A DNA stretch of 64,000 nt, from contig NZ_JBDZDQ010000001.1 of assembly GCF_040049295.1 (NCBI RefSeq), positions 868,001-932,000 of the forward strand, read 5' to 3'. The position numbers were made by a program, and so were the translations under genes. Every line of letters begins with the position of its first letter. Position 1 is the first letter of the stretch. The DNA is from Sphingomonas sp. KR3-1 (GTDB lineage: Bacteria; Pseudomonadota; Alphaproteobacteria; Sphingomonadales; Sphingomonadaceae). The notes under the pieces were generated by a model. The model worked only from the letters and a program-made list of their open reading frames with translations. It did not search any database and had not been told where the DNA came from. Below, piece by piece: positions 44,552 through 53,074 of this stretch.

Positions 44552-47500
44552 TCACGCGAATCCCGGCAGGAAATGCCCCCTGGCCCAGTCCCTGACGTAC
44601 TGCTGGGCACCTGGAAAACGTACCGTATACTTGATGACCACCGCGAGAATGTTGCGCCATTCGTCACGCTCGCGGATCAGCCTTTCGAGTATCAGGCCGG
44701 TCGCGGGTTCCCGCACGGCCCTGACACTCTGCGTCGACCACAGGTGGGCGATCGCCTCGCAGGCGGCCTGGACGTGCGACCGCACTTCGGCCTCCTTGCC
44801 CCCGAGGCGGCTGACCAGCGCAGTCGCCCGGCCGCCCAGCCTGCCGTGCTGAAGAGAATCCATCTCCATCCCGAGCGCGATCATGCTGCCGGAGACGCCG
44901 AGGTAGGATTGGCCACTCGCGATCATGTCCACCGTGAGCTGGGTAAACTCCTCGCTCGGAAGCGCGCCGATGTCTGCGGCATGGGTGAGGGCCGAATGGA
45001 GCCACGCGGACCTGTCGCCGCCGAGACCCTTGTGCATCGCTCGAAGGGCTAGGTCGTCGCATAGCAGCAGGTGTCCCGACCTCAACGATATGGCAATGGC
45101 GTCCAGCATGTCGCTGCGGCCCGACCGGACGTGGTCGCGAACGACGGGAGGCAGCGTCTCGTCCAGAACCACAGGCCTCGCGGCATCATTGACCTCAATC
45201 CAGGCGAGCGCTGCGGAGACGTCATCACGCAATTCGGCGACCCGCTCCGACGGAATCTCCGTGTGCAAGATCTTGCCGTCCTGATACGCGATCGACCCGT
45301 GTCCCGAGGTTATTGACATCGCCAGCCGCTCTCGTCGGGCCTGCAGTCGGTCGACGACACTCTGCGGCACTGATATCGGGCCACACAATCTCGCCAGCCG
45401 ATCCAGTACCTTCAGCCGCCATGCCGACCAGAACGCGAGCAAGTCGAGCACGCACCCCTGGCCCGAGTTGGCAATGATCGAATCGCGCGAAGAGAGGCGC
45501 TCCTCCTCGTTCCCTGCGGCGACGGAGAGCCTCAGCCCCTGCTCGACGATGCCGGCAGCCACATCGATGGTGTCGAGCCCGAGTCGAGCTGCCAGCACAT
45601 CGATCGGCATCCCACTAGCAAAATGGCTCTCCTGTTCGGCGAGCACCCAGTCGTGGCGCTCCTTGAGCGACGCGATCAGGTCGTCCAGGCCGTTCGGGCT
45701 CGTTGGATCGATCGTCATCGACTTGAAGCCGAAGACTTCTGGGAAGCGCTTCTCGTAGTTCTCCAACACGTAGTGGAAGCGCGCGACAATCTTGTGGCGC
45801 AGCTTGGTGATGGTGCCGCGGCGACCGTCAGGCGCCGTGAAAGCGTCACCGACGGCAAGCCCCATGACGGCGCGGACCAGCGGGTGCTCCGGCTCCCAGG
45901 AGTCGGAGTCCATTGATCGCAGACGGGAATCCGGCTCCACGATGAAGAAGGCGGTGCCGCCGTCATCATACTCGACATCGACGGCGACCTCAGGTGCCAC
46001 GACCTCGGGCGACCAGGCGTCGGGACGCACGCCCGGCTCCTGCCCCTCCCGTATAGTCATCGACGAGAGGGTCATCCAGGCCCTCGGCTTGTCGCGGTGA
46101 ACAAGGAAGAGCTTGTACGCGTAGCGGGCTGCGCGATCATGATGGCCGAAGTGGCTGAGCAGGTTAGCTACGCGGAAAGGGTCACGCGATCCTTTCCACG
46201 GCAAATCCTCGATCGGCTCGTCGATAGCCTCGAGCACCTGCCGGGACCGGTCTAGGCGCAGCAGCGCCTCGATCCGGAGGAGGACGGCCTTCGGGAGGTC
46301 TGGTTTCAACTGGAGCAGGCGCTCCGCATTTACCAGCGTACGCTCGACATCGCCCGCGTTCCAGGCATGACGCGCGTCGAGCCAGAGTACGTCCGGGTGT
46401 CCACGCACAGCGTCCGAGGCGGCGGCGAGCGCGTCGCGGTACTCGCCGTCTCGTCGCGCGTCGGCGAGCGCCGTGAGAAACAGGAACGTCGCCGGCCTCG
46501 GGCTCGACAGGTCGATGTGATCCGTGACCAGATCGGCCGCATCGCCGGGCATCCCTGCCTCGAGCAAGGCCTCGGCCACGAGGAACCGGTCAATCGGGTT
46601 GACGTCGTCGCCCAGTTCCGACGCGATCCGCAGCAACCTGTCGTTCGCCTCCTCGTCCAGGATGCCTGTCTGCCGGTCCCTCTGAACCTGCAGCAGCTTG
46701 GCCGCCACCACGTCGCCGGGGTGACGAAACATGTCCTCGATCGCTTGGTCCGCTGCCTCCAGGTCCTTCGCCATCAGGGCAAGTTCCACAGTGAGCCTGC
46801 GCCGCATCCCGGCGACCCGGTCGTCGGCAGGCTCGGACATGCGCTGCAGGATCGCCAGACGATCTGCCGCGGTCCCGGTCCTGGAGAACTGCGCCTTCAT
46901 GAGCACCGTCTCCGGCTCCGTTCCCGGCTCCAGGACGGAGAGCGCTTCGTCGAGATGCCCGCGGTCGATCAACGACATCGCGAGCAGGCGCATCAGCTGG
47001 TCCTCGCTGGGCGCGGCCCTCAAGCCCTCCCTCAGGAGGCCCTCTGCTTCCTCGTTGCGCCCAGCGAGCCTGAGGAGGAGAGCCCCGTTGCTCACGTGAG
47101 CCATGAGGTCGTGATGATGCTGGTACCCGTTGCGCAGGAAGTGAACCGCGTGGGAGTGCATCTCGGTGGCCGCCGAGTCGATCTGCGCGTCCGTCACTGC
47201 ATCTTTGCCGCCCACGACGTGCACGCGACTGTCCACGGCGATCGACAGGACAGCAAGCGCCTTCTGTCGGCCGATGTCGTCGAAGTCGCTCTCGCCATCG
47301 GGCAGCGCAAGCGTCCTAGCCTCCCACCCGGGAAGCCAGCGCTTCCTCAGGAAGTCGGCGACCGCCAGCTCAGCCGTGGCGGTGCCGCGCAAATCCTCCG
47401 GCACCAGGCTGTCCGGATCGCCCTGCCAGTCAGAGCGGGACGCCGCTTGAAGCAGTGCGCTCAGCGCGAACGTTGTCCTGTCGGGTCGGGCCAGCACCTC

Positions 47501-48490
47501 CCGCGCGATCCTCATGCCCTCGTCGGGATCTCCCTTGATCGTCTTCGCTATGGAGAGGTTGGCGAGTGCGCCCGGGTCGTCAGGCCGCATCGCATGCGCG
47601 CGCTCGTAGGTCTCGGCGGCGTCGAGCTCCCGGCCCTGGTCCATCTGCGACGCGGCAATGTTGGTCTCGATGCGGTAGCGCGCCCACGGCGCGTCGGCGG
47701 CCTCCGGACTGTCGCGCAGCGCGATCAGGCGCTGTTCCAGGGATTTGCCGCCGCCCTCGCGGACTAGGTCCCGGAGCACGTCTATCTTCGCGTGCAGGGC
47801 TGGACTCTCGTCGCCAATGCCTCCCGGTCCAGCTGGCTGCGCGTCTGGCTGCGGCGCGAGCTTGTAGCCCCTCATCTGCTGGGCGATCGTGTCGGCTATG
47901 ATGGCCATCAGCCCTTCGGCTTCCGTGCCGGAGCTCGGATCCGGCTCGACGGGCCGCGCCGACGCCACCACGCCGGGCATGAAAGCGTTGTACGCCGGCT
48001 CGTGCATCGCGATCAGCGTCTGGAGCTGCCCCCAGCCATAGACGTGCACGGTGAGGTCGTGTCCCTCGGCCCGCAGCTCGCGCTCCACTGCCTTGGCGGC
48101 CTGGTCCGACTTCGTGTCGTCCGGCGCAGTAGTCGCGAAGATGATCTCCTTAAGGCCGAACTCCAGCGCTAGCGCGCTACGGCAGTCCTCCATGATTACG
48201 GACTGCTTGAGGCTCTTGCCTATGTTGCGGCACTGGATTCCGACCGCATGCGCGGGATCTGCGTTCCGGTAGCCCAGTATGTCGATGCCGCCCTGCTTCT
48301 GGCCGTTCCGCCCGTACTCCTTCGTATTGGGATCGCGCAGCTCCTCCCTGAAGAGGACGACGCAATTCCGCTGCAGGGCGCCCCAGTCCCTGGGCTTCAC
48401 AATCTCGCTCGCCAGCCGCGCACCCAGTGGCACTGCGCCGTTCGTGGCGAATCCGCTCGTTCCGCCATCGCTCTTGATCTTGGATGCCAT
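44552..48490 (-). CDS. Large PD-(D/E)XK-like/TPR/PIN-like protein, putative defence nuclease
   Basis: 1312 aa. N-terminal ~35-160 matches Mrr-like PD-(D/E)XK folds: NTKEYGRNGQKQGGIDILGYR (D70) then VGIQCRN (Q86, R88), the last residue replacing the usual catalytic Lys. From ~260 to ~830 there is a long array of TPR-like helix pairs (AAETYERAHAMRPDDPGALANL; EEAEGLLREGLRAAPS). A GreA/B-C-like segment sits at ~869-918 (HPLVRAVMGLAVGDAF). The C-terminal part (1014-1160) looks like a PIN domain: CVLDLLAFWSAWRL (D1016), VPQSVVDRL, DAIAISLRSGHLLLCDDLALR (D1145/D1146). Divergent from a second nuclease gene across 146 nt. Codon and base use are less GC-biased than the flanks, suggesting transfer. Confidence 0.9.
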   Translation of the reverse strand: MASKIKSDGGTSGFATNGAVPLGARLASEIVKPRDWGALQRNCVVLFREELRDPNTKEYGRNGQKQGGIDILGYRNADPAHAVGIQCRNIGKSLKQSVIMEDCRSALALEFGLKEIIFATTAPDDTKSDQAAKAVERELRAEGHDLTVHVYGWGQLQTLIAMHEPAYNAFMPGVVASARPVEPDPSSGTEAEGLMAIIADTIAQQMRGYKLAPQPDAQPAGPGGIGDESPALHAKIDVLRDLVREGGGKSLEQRLIALRDSPEAADAPWARYRIETNIAASQMDQGRELDAAETYERAHAMRPDDPGALANLSIAKTIKGDPDEGMRIAREVLARPDRTTFALSALLQAASRSDWQGDPDSLVPEDLRGTATAELAVADFLRKRWLPGWEARTLALPDGESDFDDIGRQKALAVLSIAVDSRVHVVGGKDAVTDAQIDSAATEMHSHAVHFLRNGYQHHHDLMAHVSNGALLLRLAGRNEEAEGLLREGLRAAPSEDQLMRLLAMSLIDRGHLDEALSVLEPGTEPETVLMKAQFSRTGTAADRLAILQRMSEPADDRVAGMRRRLTVELALMAKDLEAADQAIEDMFRHPGDVVAAKLLQVQRDRQTGILDEEANDRLLRIASELGDDVNPIDRFLVAEALLEAGMPGDAADLVTDHIDLSSPRPATFLFLTALADARRDGEYRDALAAASDAVRGHPDVLWLDARHAWNAGDVERTLVNAERLLQLKPDLPKAVLLRIEALLRLDRSRQVLEAIDEPIEDLPWKGSRDPFRVANLLSHFGHHDRAARYAYKLFLVHRDKPRAWMTLSSMTIREGQEPGVRPDAWSPEVVAPEVAVDVEYDDGGTAFFIVEPDSRLRSMDSDSWEPEHPLVRAVMGLAVGDAFTAPDGRRGTITKLRHKIVARFHYVLENYEKRFPEVFGFKSMTIDPTSPNGLDDLIASLKERHDWVLAEQESHFASGMPIDVLAARLGLDTIDVAAGIVEQGLRLSVAAGNEEERLSSRDSIIANSGQGCVLDLLAFWSAWRLKVLDRLARLCGPISVPQSVVDRLQARRERLAMSITSGHGSIAYQDGKILHTEIPSERVAELRDDVSAALAWIEVNDAARPVVLDETLPPVVRDHVRSGRSDMLDAIAISLRSGHLLLCDDLALRAMHKGLGGDRSAWLHSALTHAADIGALPSEEFTQLTVDMIASGQSYLGVSGSMIALGMEMDSLQHGRLGGRATALVSRLGGKEAEVRSHVQAACEAIAHLWSTQSVRAVREPATGLILERLIRERDEWRNILAVVIKYTVRFPGAQQYVRDWARGHFLPGFA

Positions 48491-48636
48491 GGTGCGATGT
48501 TAGGGAACATGTCAGGAACTACAATTCCGAAAGCGATGCTGCCGCGGCCCATGCACAGGTGTTTCATCGGCTTGTGGTCGAAAGCGCAGTGCAGGTGGTC
48601 CCAACCCGCCTAGGCTCGCGATAGAGGGGGGGCAGC

Positions 48637-50283
48637 GTGGGTCGCCTAGGAAGGGATGTGTACCGGCGGAAGCTCGAGCGCCATCTTTCGCAAAGCATCG
48701 ATGAGCCGATGATCAACCTGGTCTCGGCGGTTGTGGCGGCGCAGGCCGGAAACGCCAGTGCGCTCCAAGCAGTGGCCGACCTACCGCCGGAGGCGCTCGG
48801 CGCCAAGCTAGGCTCGCCCTACCACATTCCGCTTTGGATGCTCGAGACGCTCGTGAACGAGCTGCTCGCGACGCCGAAGGCCAAGGGGCTCGGCGTGGCC
48901 CGAACCCGACTCTTGCGCACTGACTCCTTCGGGACGCTGCGCGCGCTCCAGTCGATCCTGATCAACCTGGAGAACGCGGAGGACGGGATATTCCTGGAGC
49001 GGCACGACGTGTTCTACGAGATGGCGCGCATCGCCCAGCGGCAGTTCCCCTGGCAGCGCGGCGTCGCCAACGGACCCCACATCTACAGGTCCGTGCTGCT
49101 CTACGGTTCGGGCAGCGCGAAGGAGTTCTTCGAGGCGGATTTAGGGATATCCGTTGCCGACTTCATCAAGACGGGCGTGTGCATGTACGGCGGACTCGCC
49201 AGAGCCGACTTCGTCCCTCGGGAACGCGACCTATCCAAGGTCAACATCTCGCCCGAGGTGCGGGAGGCCGCACTCGCCCGTATCTGCGTCGACCTTGCTG
49301 AGGCACGAAGACTCGCCGCCAGCATGCGACGACACAAGCGGCACACGGGCTACAGTCCGAGTTTAATGCGCGACTACCCCATCATCGCCTTCGGGGAAGG
49401 TGGGCAGCGCCTGCGATCGCCGATTCCCCAGCTCATCATGTACCGCTACACCTCAGGCCTCTACCTCGACGTGGTGAAGGGCGGTCCATCCGTCTGGACC
49501 GGGATCGGCAAGCGCTTCGAGGGCTATGTGCTCGAATACCTGCAGGCGATGATGGATGAGCACACTGTCACGCCAGAGATCGAATACGGTCCGAAGAAGT
49601 CCCGCTACCGAACACCCGACATCCTCGTTTCGAAGGGACCGGCCGTTGTCGCCGTCGTCGAGTGCAAGGCCAAGCGTATGTCCTTCGACGCGCGATACGC
49701 GGACGATCCGGTGGCGGCGGCCTCGGTCGGCTTCGAGGAGCTCGCCAAGGGAATCTTCCAGATCTGGCGCTTCTTCGCGCACGCGCGGAAAGCAGTGGCA
49801 GGCGCCCCCGTCCTGGCGGCCAACTGTCAGGGTATCATCGCGACCGCCGACAGCTGGCTGGCGATGGCGAGCAACCAGGCTGAGGACGTCATCGCAAACG
49901 CGCATGCACTCGCTGACGCCGAGGGTGGCATAGAGCCAGAGGACCGTAGGGAGATCGCGTTCTGCCAGATCGAGGACATTGAGTTCGCATTGCAGACCGG
50001 CGACGGTGACAGCTTCCTCACGGCGTGCCGGGAGATCGCCTCCGGCCCGAAGAAGGGCTTCATGCTGTCCGTCGCACATGCGGCAAGCAAGGGGCTCGAG
50101 CGGCCTTTCCCGTTCCGCGACAGGATGCACGAGCTCCTTCCCTGGATTGAGGACCCACAAAGTGAACTGACTCGGCGGGCTGGCATCTGCCGGGTGGCGC
50201 TCCGCTCCAATCCTGACACCGATCTCCAAAACCAGTCGACGCGGTCGGGCAACCAGCCACCATTCGAACCCGCAGAGGACTGA
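48637..50283 (+). CDS. PD-(D/E)XK nuclease-like protein, defence partner
   Basis: 548 aa starting at GTG 48637 with GAGGGGGG upstream. Residues 1-270 are helical with no recognised domain. A restriction-endonuclease-like core follows: KRFEGYVLEYLQ (E295/E300), RYRTPDILVSKG (P327-D328) and VVAVVECKAKR (E342-C-K344), an intact PD...ExK site. The last part contains FGQIWRFFAHARK-type helices and a basic, disordered tail. No signal peptide or TM. Divergent neighbour of the 1312-aa protein; together they form an isolated block between a glycosidase and a TRIC channel. Function inferred only from the nuclease motif and context. Confidence 0.88.
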   Translation: MGRLGRDVYRRKLERHLSQSIDEPMINLVSAVVAAQAGNASALQAVADLPPEALGAKLGSPYHIPLWMLETLVNELLATPKAKGLGVARTRLLRTDSFGTLRALQSILINLENAEDGIFLERHDVFYEMARIAQRQFPWQRGVANGPHIYRSVLLYGSGSAKEFFEADLGISVADFIKTGVCMYGGLARADFVPRERDLSKVNISPEVREAALARICVDLAEARRLAASMRRHKRHTGYSPSLMRDYPIIAFGEGGQRLRSPIPQLIMYRYTSGLYLDVVKGGPSVWTGIGKRFEGYVLEYLQAMMDEHTVTPEIEYGPKKSRYRTPDILVSKGPAVVAVVECKAKRMSFDARYADDPVAAASVGFEELAKGIFQIWRFFAHARKAVAGAPVLAANCQGIIATADSWLAMASNQAEDVIANAHALADAEGGIEPEDRREIAFCQIEDIEFALQTGDGDSFLTACREIASGPKKGFMLSVAHAASKGLERPFPFRDRMHELLPWIEDPQSELTRRAGICRVALRSNPDTDLQNQSTRSGNQPPFEPAED

Positions 50284-50639
50284 CCATGACAGCAATCCGA
50301 TAGTCGACACCTTCATCAACGGATGCCGTTTCCGGGGCAGTGCATGCTCCCACCGCCTGTCGCCGTCGAGGTCATCGAACGAAGGTCTGCTCTCAACACT
50401 TGTTGACCTTAAAGCGGTCAGTCCCCAAGCGGCCCAAATCCGGTCGTTTACGAACGACAGGTGCAGTGTCCGCTATTGGGGCGAAAGACGACGGGCCGCT
50501 TAATGAGCCGACGTCCTAGTGCCGATCGGGCGGCCGGACTCCGTGCGCCACGGCACCGCCTGACACGCCCGGGTAGCGCGCGGCAGTGGCGGGGAGGTCG
50601 GCGGGTTCGCCGGTGAGCGGGCCGGCGAGGAAGGATGGG
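50284..50639. other. Intergenic region at the right edge of the nuclease block
   Basis: 356 nt downstream of the nuclease gene up to the stop of the TRIC gene. Includes a GC-shift near 50500. Antisense frames covering it look like shadows. No att-like repeat or transposon end noticed. Confidence 0.55.
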
Positions 50640-51296
50640 CTAGCGCAGATGCGGCAGGCGCCACTCGCCGAGCAGCGCGGCGGTGCGCAAGGCGAAGATG
50701 GCGATGCCGGCGACCGCGCCGGCCAGGTCCGGGCGGACGGCGAAGCGGCGCACCAGCACAAGGAACAGGGTCGCCCCCGCCACCGCCACGGTCGCGTAGA
50801 AATCCTCGTGCAGGACGGCCGGCACGCGCGCGATCAGCACGTCGCGCAGGATGCCGCCGCCACAGCCATTGACCGTGGCGATGATCACGACCGACGCGCC
50901 GTTCAGCCTGTAGTCGAGGCTCTTGCGGGCGCCGGCGACCGCGGCGAGCGCCAGGCCGATCCCCTCGAAGATGTCGACTGCGACGGGCGGGGTATAGGTG
51001 CCGATGCCGCCGGTCAGCACCGAGGCGACGATCACGCCCGAGGTCGCCGCCAGCGCGAGCGCCGCATAGCGCCAGTCGCGGAACGGCGCCGGGGGATGCT
51101 CGCCGAGCAGCAGGTCGCGGATCACCGCCCCGCCGACCGAGCCGACGAACGACAGCACGAGGATACCGAACAGGTCGAAATCGGCGTGGACCGCGGTCAG
51201 CGCGCACTCGGCGGCAAGGATGAAGGTCGCGGCGAGATCGACGCCGTCGAGCACACGGTCGCGGATGCGGCTGGTGGCGAGATCGTCGAGTCTCAT
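50640..51296 (-). CDS. TRIC-type (UPF0126/YadS) cation channel family protein
   Basis: 218 aa with seven hydrophobic segments. Two copies of the glycine-rich half-repeat: VGSVGGAVIRDLLLGEHPPAPF and VNGCGGGILRDVLIARVPAVL, the diagnostic G-x-G-G-x-x-R-D motif of bacterial TRIC (trimeric intracellular cation channel) proteins. Inner membrane. Adjacent to the halogenase gene, which is divergent. Confidence 0.92.
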   Translation of the reverse strand: MRLDDLATSRIRDRVLDGVDLAATFILAAECALTAVHADFDLFGILVLSFVGSVGGAVIRDLLLGEHPPAPFRDWRYAALALAATSGVIVASVLTGGIGTYTPPVAVDIFEGIGLALAAVAGARKSLDYRLNGASVVIIATVNGCGGGILRDVLIARVPAVLHEDFYATVAVAGATLFLVLVRRFAVRPDLAGAVAGIAIFALRTAALLGEWRLPHLR

Positions 51297-51400
51297 GGCG
51301 CGGCGCCCCCTTGTCTCAGGGTGCGAGCGTAGAGCGAGCGCCCGCCCCGCTCAACCAGCCAGTGGCCTTGCCGCGATCCCCGCGCTAGGCTGGGCGCGAC

Positions 51401-52924
51401 ATGGGCAAGAGGCGCATCTTGATCGTCGGCGGGGGGACTGCCGGGTGGCTCACCGCCGCCTATCTGGCGCGCTTCCTCGACCTGGCGGACCAAGCGCAGA
51501 TCGAGATCACGCTGCTCGAATCGCCCGAGCTTGGCATCATCGGCGTGGGCGAAGGCGCCTTCCCGACGATCCGCACGACGCTGCAATTCCTCGGCATCGA
51601 CGAGACGCGCTTCATCCGCGCCGCATCGGCCACCTTCAAGCAGGGCATCCGCTTCAACGACTGGCTGCACGCGCCGCAGGCGGACGGCACGCGGCACCAT
51701 TATCTCCACCCGTTCGAGGCGCCCTTCTATACCGAGGGCAGCAGCCTGGTGCCCTATTGGCTGCTTCAGGATCCGGAGAGCCGCCCGCCCTTCGCCGAGG
51801 CGGTGACGATCCAGAACCGCGTCGCCGAGCGCCAGCGCGCGCCCAAGAAGGCGGGCGAAGGCGAATATTCGGGGCCGCTCAACTATGCCTATCATTTCGA
51901 TGCGGCGCGGCTGGCCAAGGTGCTCCAGGCGCGCGCCGAGGAGCTGGGCGTGCGGCACGTCACCGGGCTGCTCACCGGGGTCGAGCTGGGCGGGGACGGC
52001 GCGATCGCGCGGGTGCGCACCCGCGAGCAGGGCGCATTGGAGGCGGACCTCTATGTCGATTGCTCGGGCTTCCGCGCCGAGCTGATCGGCAAGGCGCTAG
52101 GCGCGCCGTTCAAGTCGGCGAAGCACGTGCTGTTCACCGACCGGGCGCTGGCGTGCAAGATCCCGTATGGCGATCCCGACGCGCCGATCGAGAGCTTCAC
52201 CGTCGCCACCGCGCACCCGGCGGGCTGGACCTGGGACATCGGGCTGGAGGGCGCGCGCGGGATCGGCACGGTCTATTCCTCCGCCCATATGTCCGACGAC
52301 GAGGCGGCGCAGGTGCTGCGCGGCTATATCGGGCATGACGCGTATCGGGCGCGGATCATCCCGTTCGAGCCCGGCTACCGCGAGGCGCAATGGGTGAAGA
52401 ACTGCGTGGCGGTGGGGCTTGCGGGCGGGTTCCTCGAGCCGCTCGAATCGACCGGCGTGGTGCTGATCGAGGCCGCGGTGGGGATGATCGCCGAGCTGTT
52501 CCCGCATAGCGGGCCGATCGACGCGCCGGCGAAGCGCTTCAACGAGCTGATCGTCGCGCGCTTCGAGCGGATCATCAACTTCCTCAAGCTGCATTATTGC
52601 CTGAGCCGGCGCGACGAGCCGTTCTGGCGTGACAACGCCGATCCGGCGTCGATCCCCGCGGCGCTGCAGGAGCTGCTGCGGCAATGGCGCCACCGCCCGC
52701 CGGGGCGCTTCGACTTCACCCTCGACCTCGAGAGCTTCGCCTTCTTCAACTACCAGTACATCCTCTACGGGATGGACTTCCGCACCGACCTGTCGGGCGG
52801 TCGCGGCGATTTCCCGAACGTGGCGGCGGCGGAGAAGCTGTTCGCGCGGATCCGCGGGTTCGCCGAGCGGGCGACGGAGGACCTGCCGAGCCACCGCGCG
52901 CTGATCGCGGCGATCAATGCCTAG
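51401..52924 (+). CDS. Flavin-dependent tryptophan halogenase-family protein
   Basis: 507 aa. FAD-binding GGGTAGWLTAAYLAR (10-24), the catalytic lysine region SATFKQGIRFNDW (K80, equivalent of K79 in PrnA), WTWDIG (276-281, the WxWxIP motif with Gly in place of Pro), and LEPLESTGV with the catalytic Glu349/Ser350. It is expected to chlorinate or brominate an indole or similar aromatic with FADH2. No biosynthetic gene cluster is adjacent; such orphan halogenase genes are common near TBDRs in sphingomonads and Caulobacter. Convergent with a porin gene. Confidence 0.93.
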   Translation: MGKRRILIVGGGTAGWLTAAYLARFLDLADQAQIEITLLESPELGIIGVGEGAFPTIRTTLQFLGIDETRFIRAASATFKQGIRFNDWLHAPQADGTRHHYLHPFEAPFYTEGSSLVPYWLLQDPESRPPFAEAVTIQNRVAERQRAPKKAGEGEYSGPLNYAYHFDAARLAKVLQARAEELGVRHVTGLLTGVELGGDGAIARVRTREQGALEADLYVDCSGFRAELIGKALGAPFKSAKHVLFTDRALACKIPYGDPDAPIESFTVATAHPAGWTWDIGLEGARGIGTVYSSAHMSDDEAAQVLRGYIGHDAYRARIIPFEPGYREAQWVKNCVAVGLAGGFLEPLESTGVVLIEAAVGMIAELFPHSGPIDAPAKRFNELIVARFERIINFLKLHYCLSRRDEPFWRDNADPASIPAALQELLRQWRHRPPGRFDFTLDLESFAFFNYQYILYGMDFRTDLSGGRGDFPNVAAAEKLFARIRGFAERATEDLPSHRALIAAINA

Positions 52925-52932
52925 GAGCTGAA

Positions 52933-53070
52933 ATCCTCCCTCGCGCAGCGGGGGAGGTGGCACGCGCAGCGTGACGGAGGGGGCCGAGCCGCGTGCGTGA
53001 CGCGCGGGGAGATGCCCCCTCCACCACTCGCTACGCGAGCGGTCCCCCTCCCCCGCTTCGCGAGGGAGGA
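52933..53070. repeat. Large palindromic intergenic repeat
   Basis: Outer ends AATCCTCCCTCGCG and CGCGAGGGAGGATT, inner CCCCCTCCACCACTCGC and GCGAGCGGTCCCCCTCCCCC. Related to the repeat at 15987-16136 by the shared CCCTCCACCA ... GGTCCCCCTCCCCC portion. It lies between the convergent halogenase and porin genes. Confidence 0.75.
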
Positions 53071-53074
53071 TTGT

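Noticed and set aside
44307..50519. Attachment-site repeats around the nuclease block
   Set aside because: No direct repeat shared by the two edges could be seen by eye, and no integrase gene or adjacent tRNA is present; the tRNA-Tyr lies 17 kb away.
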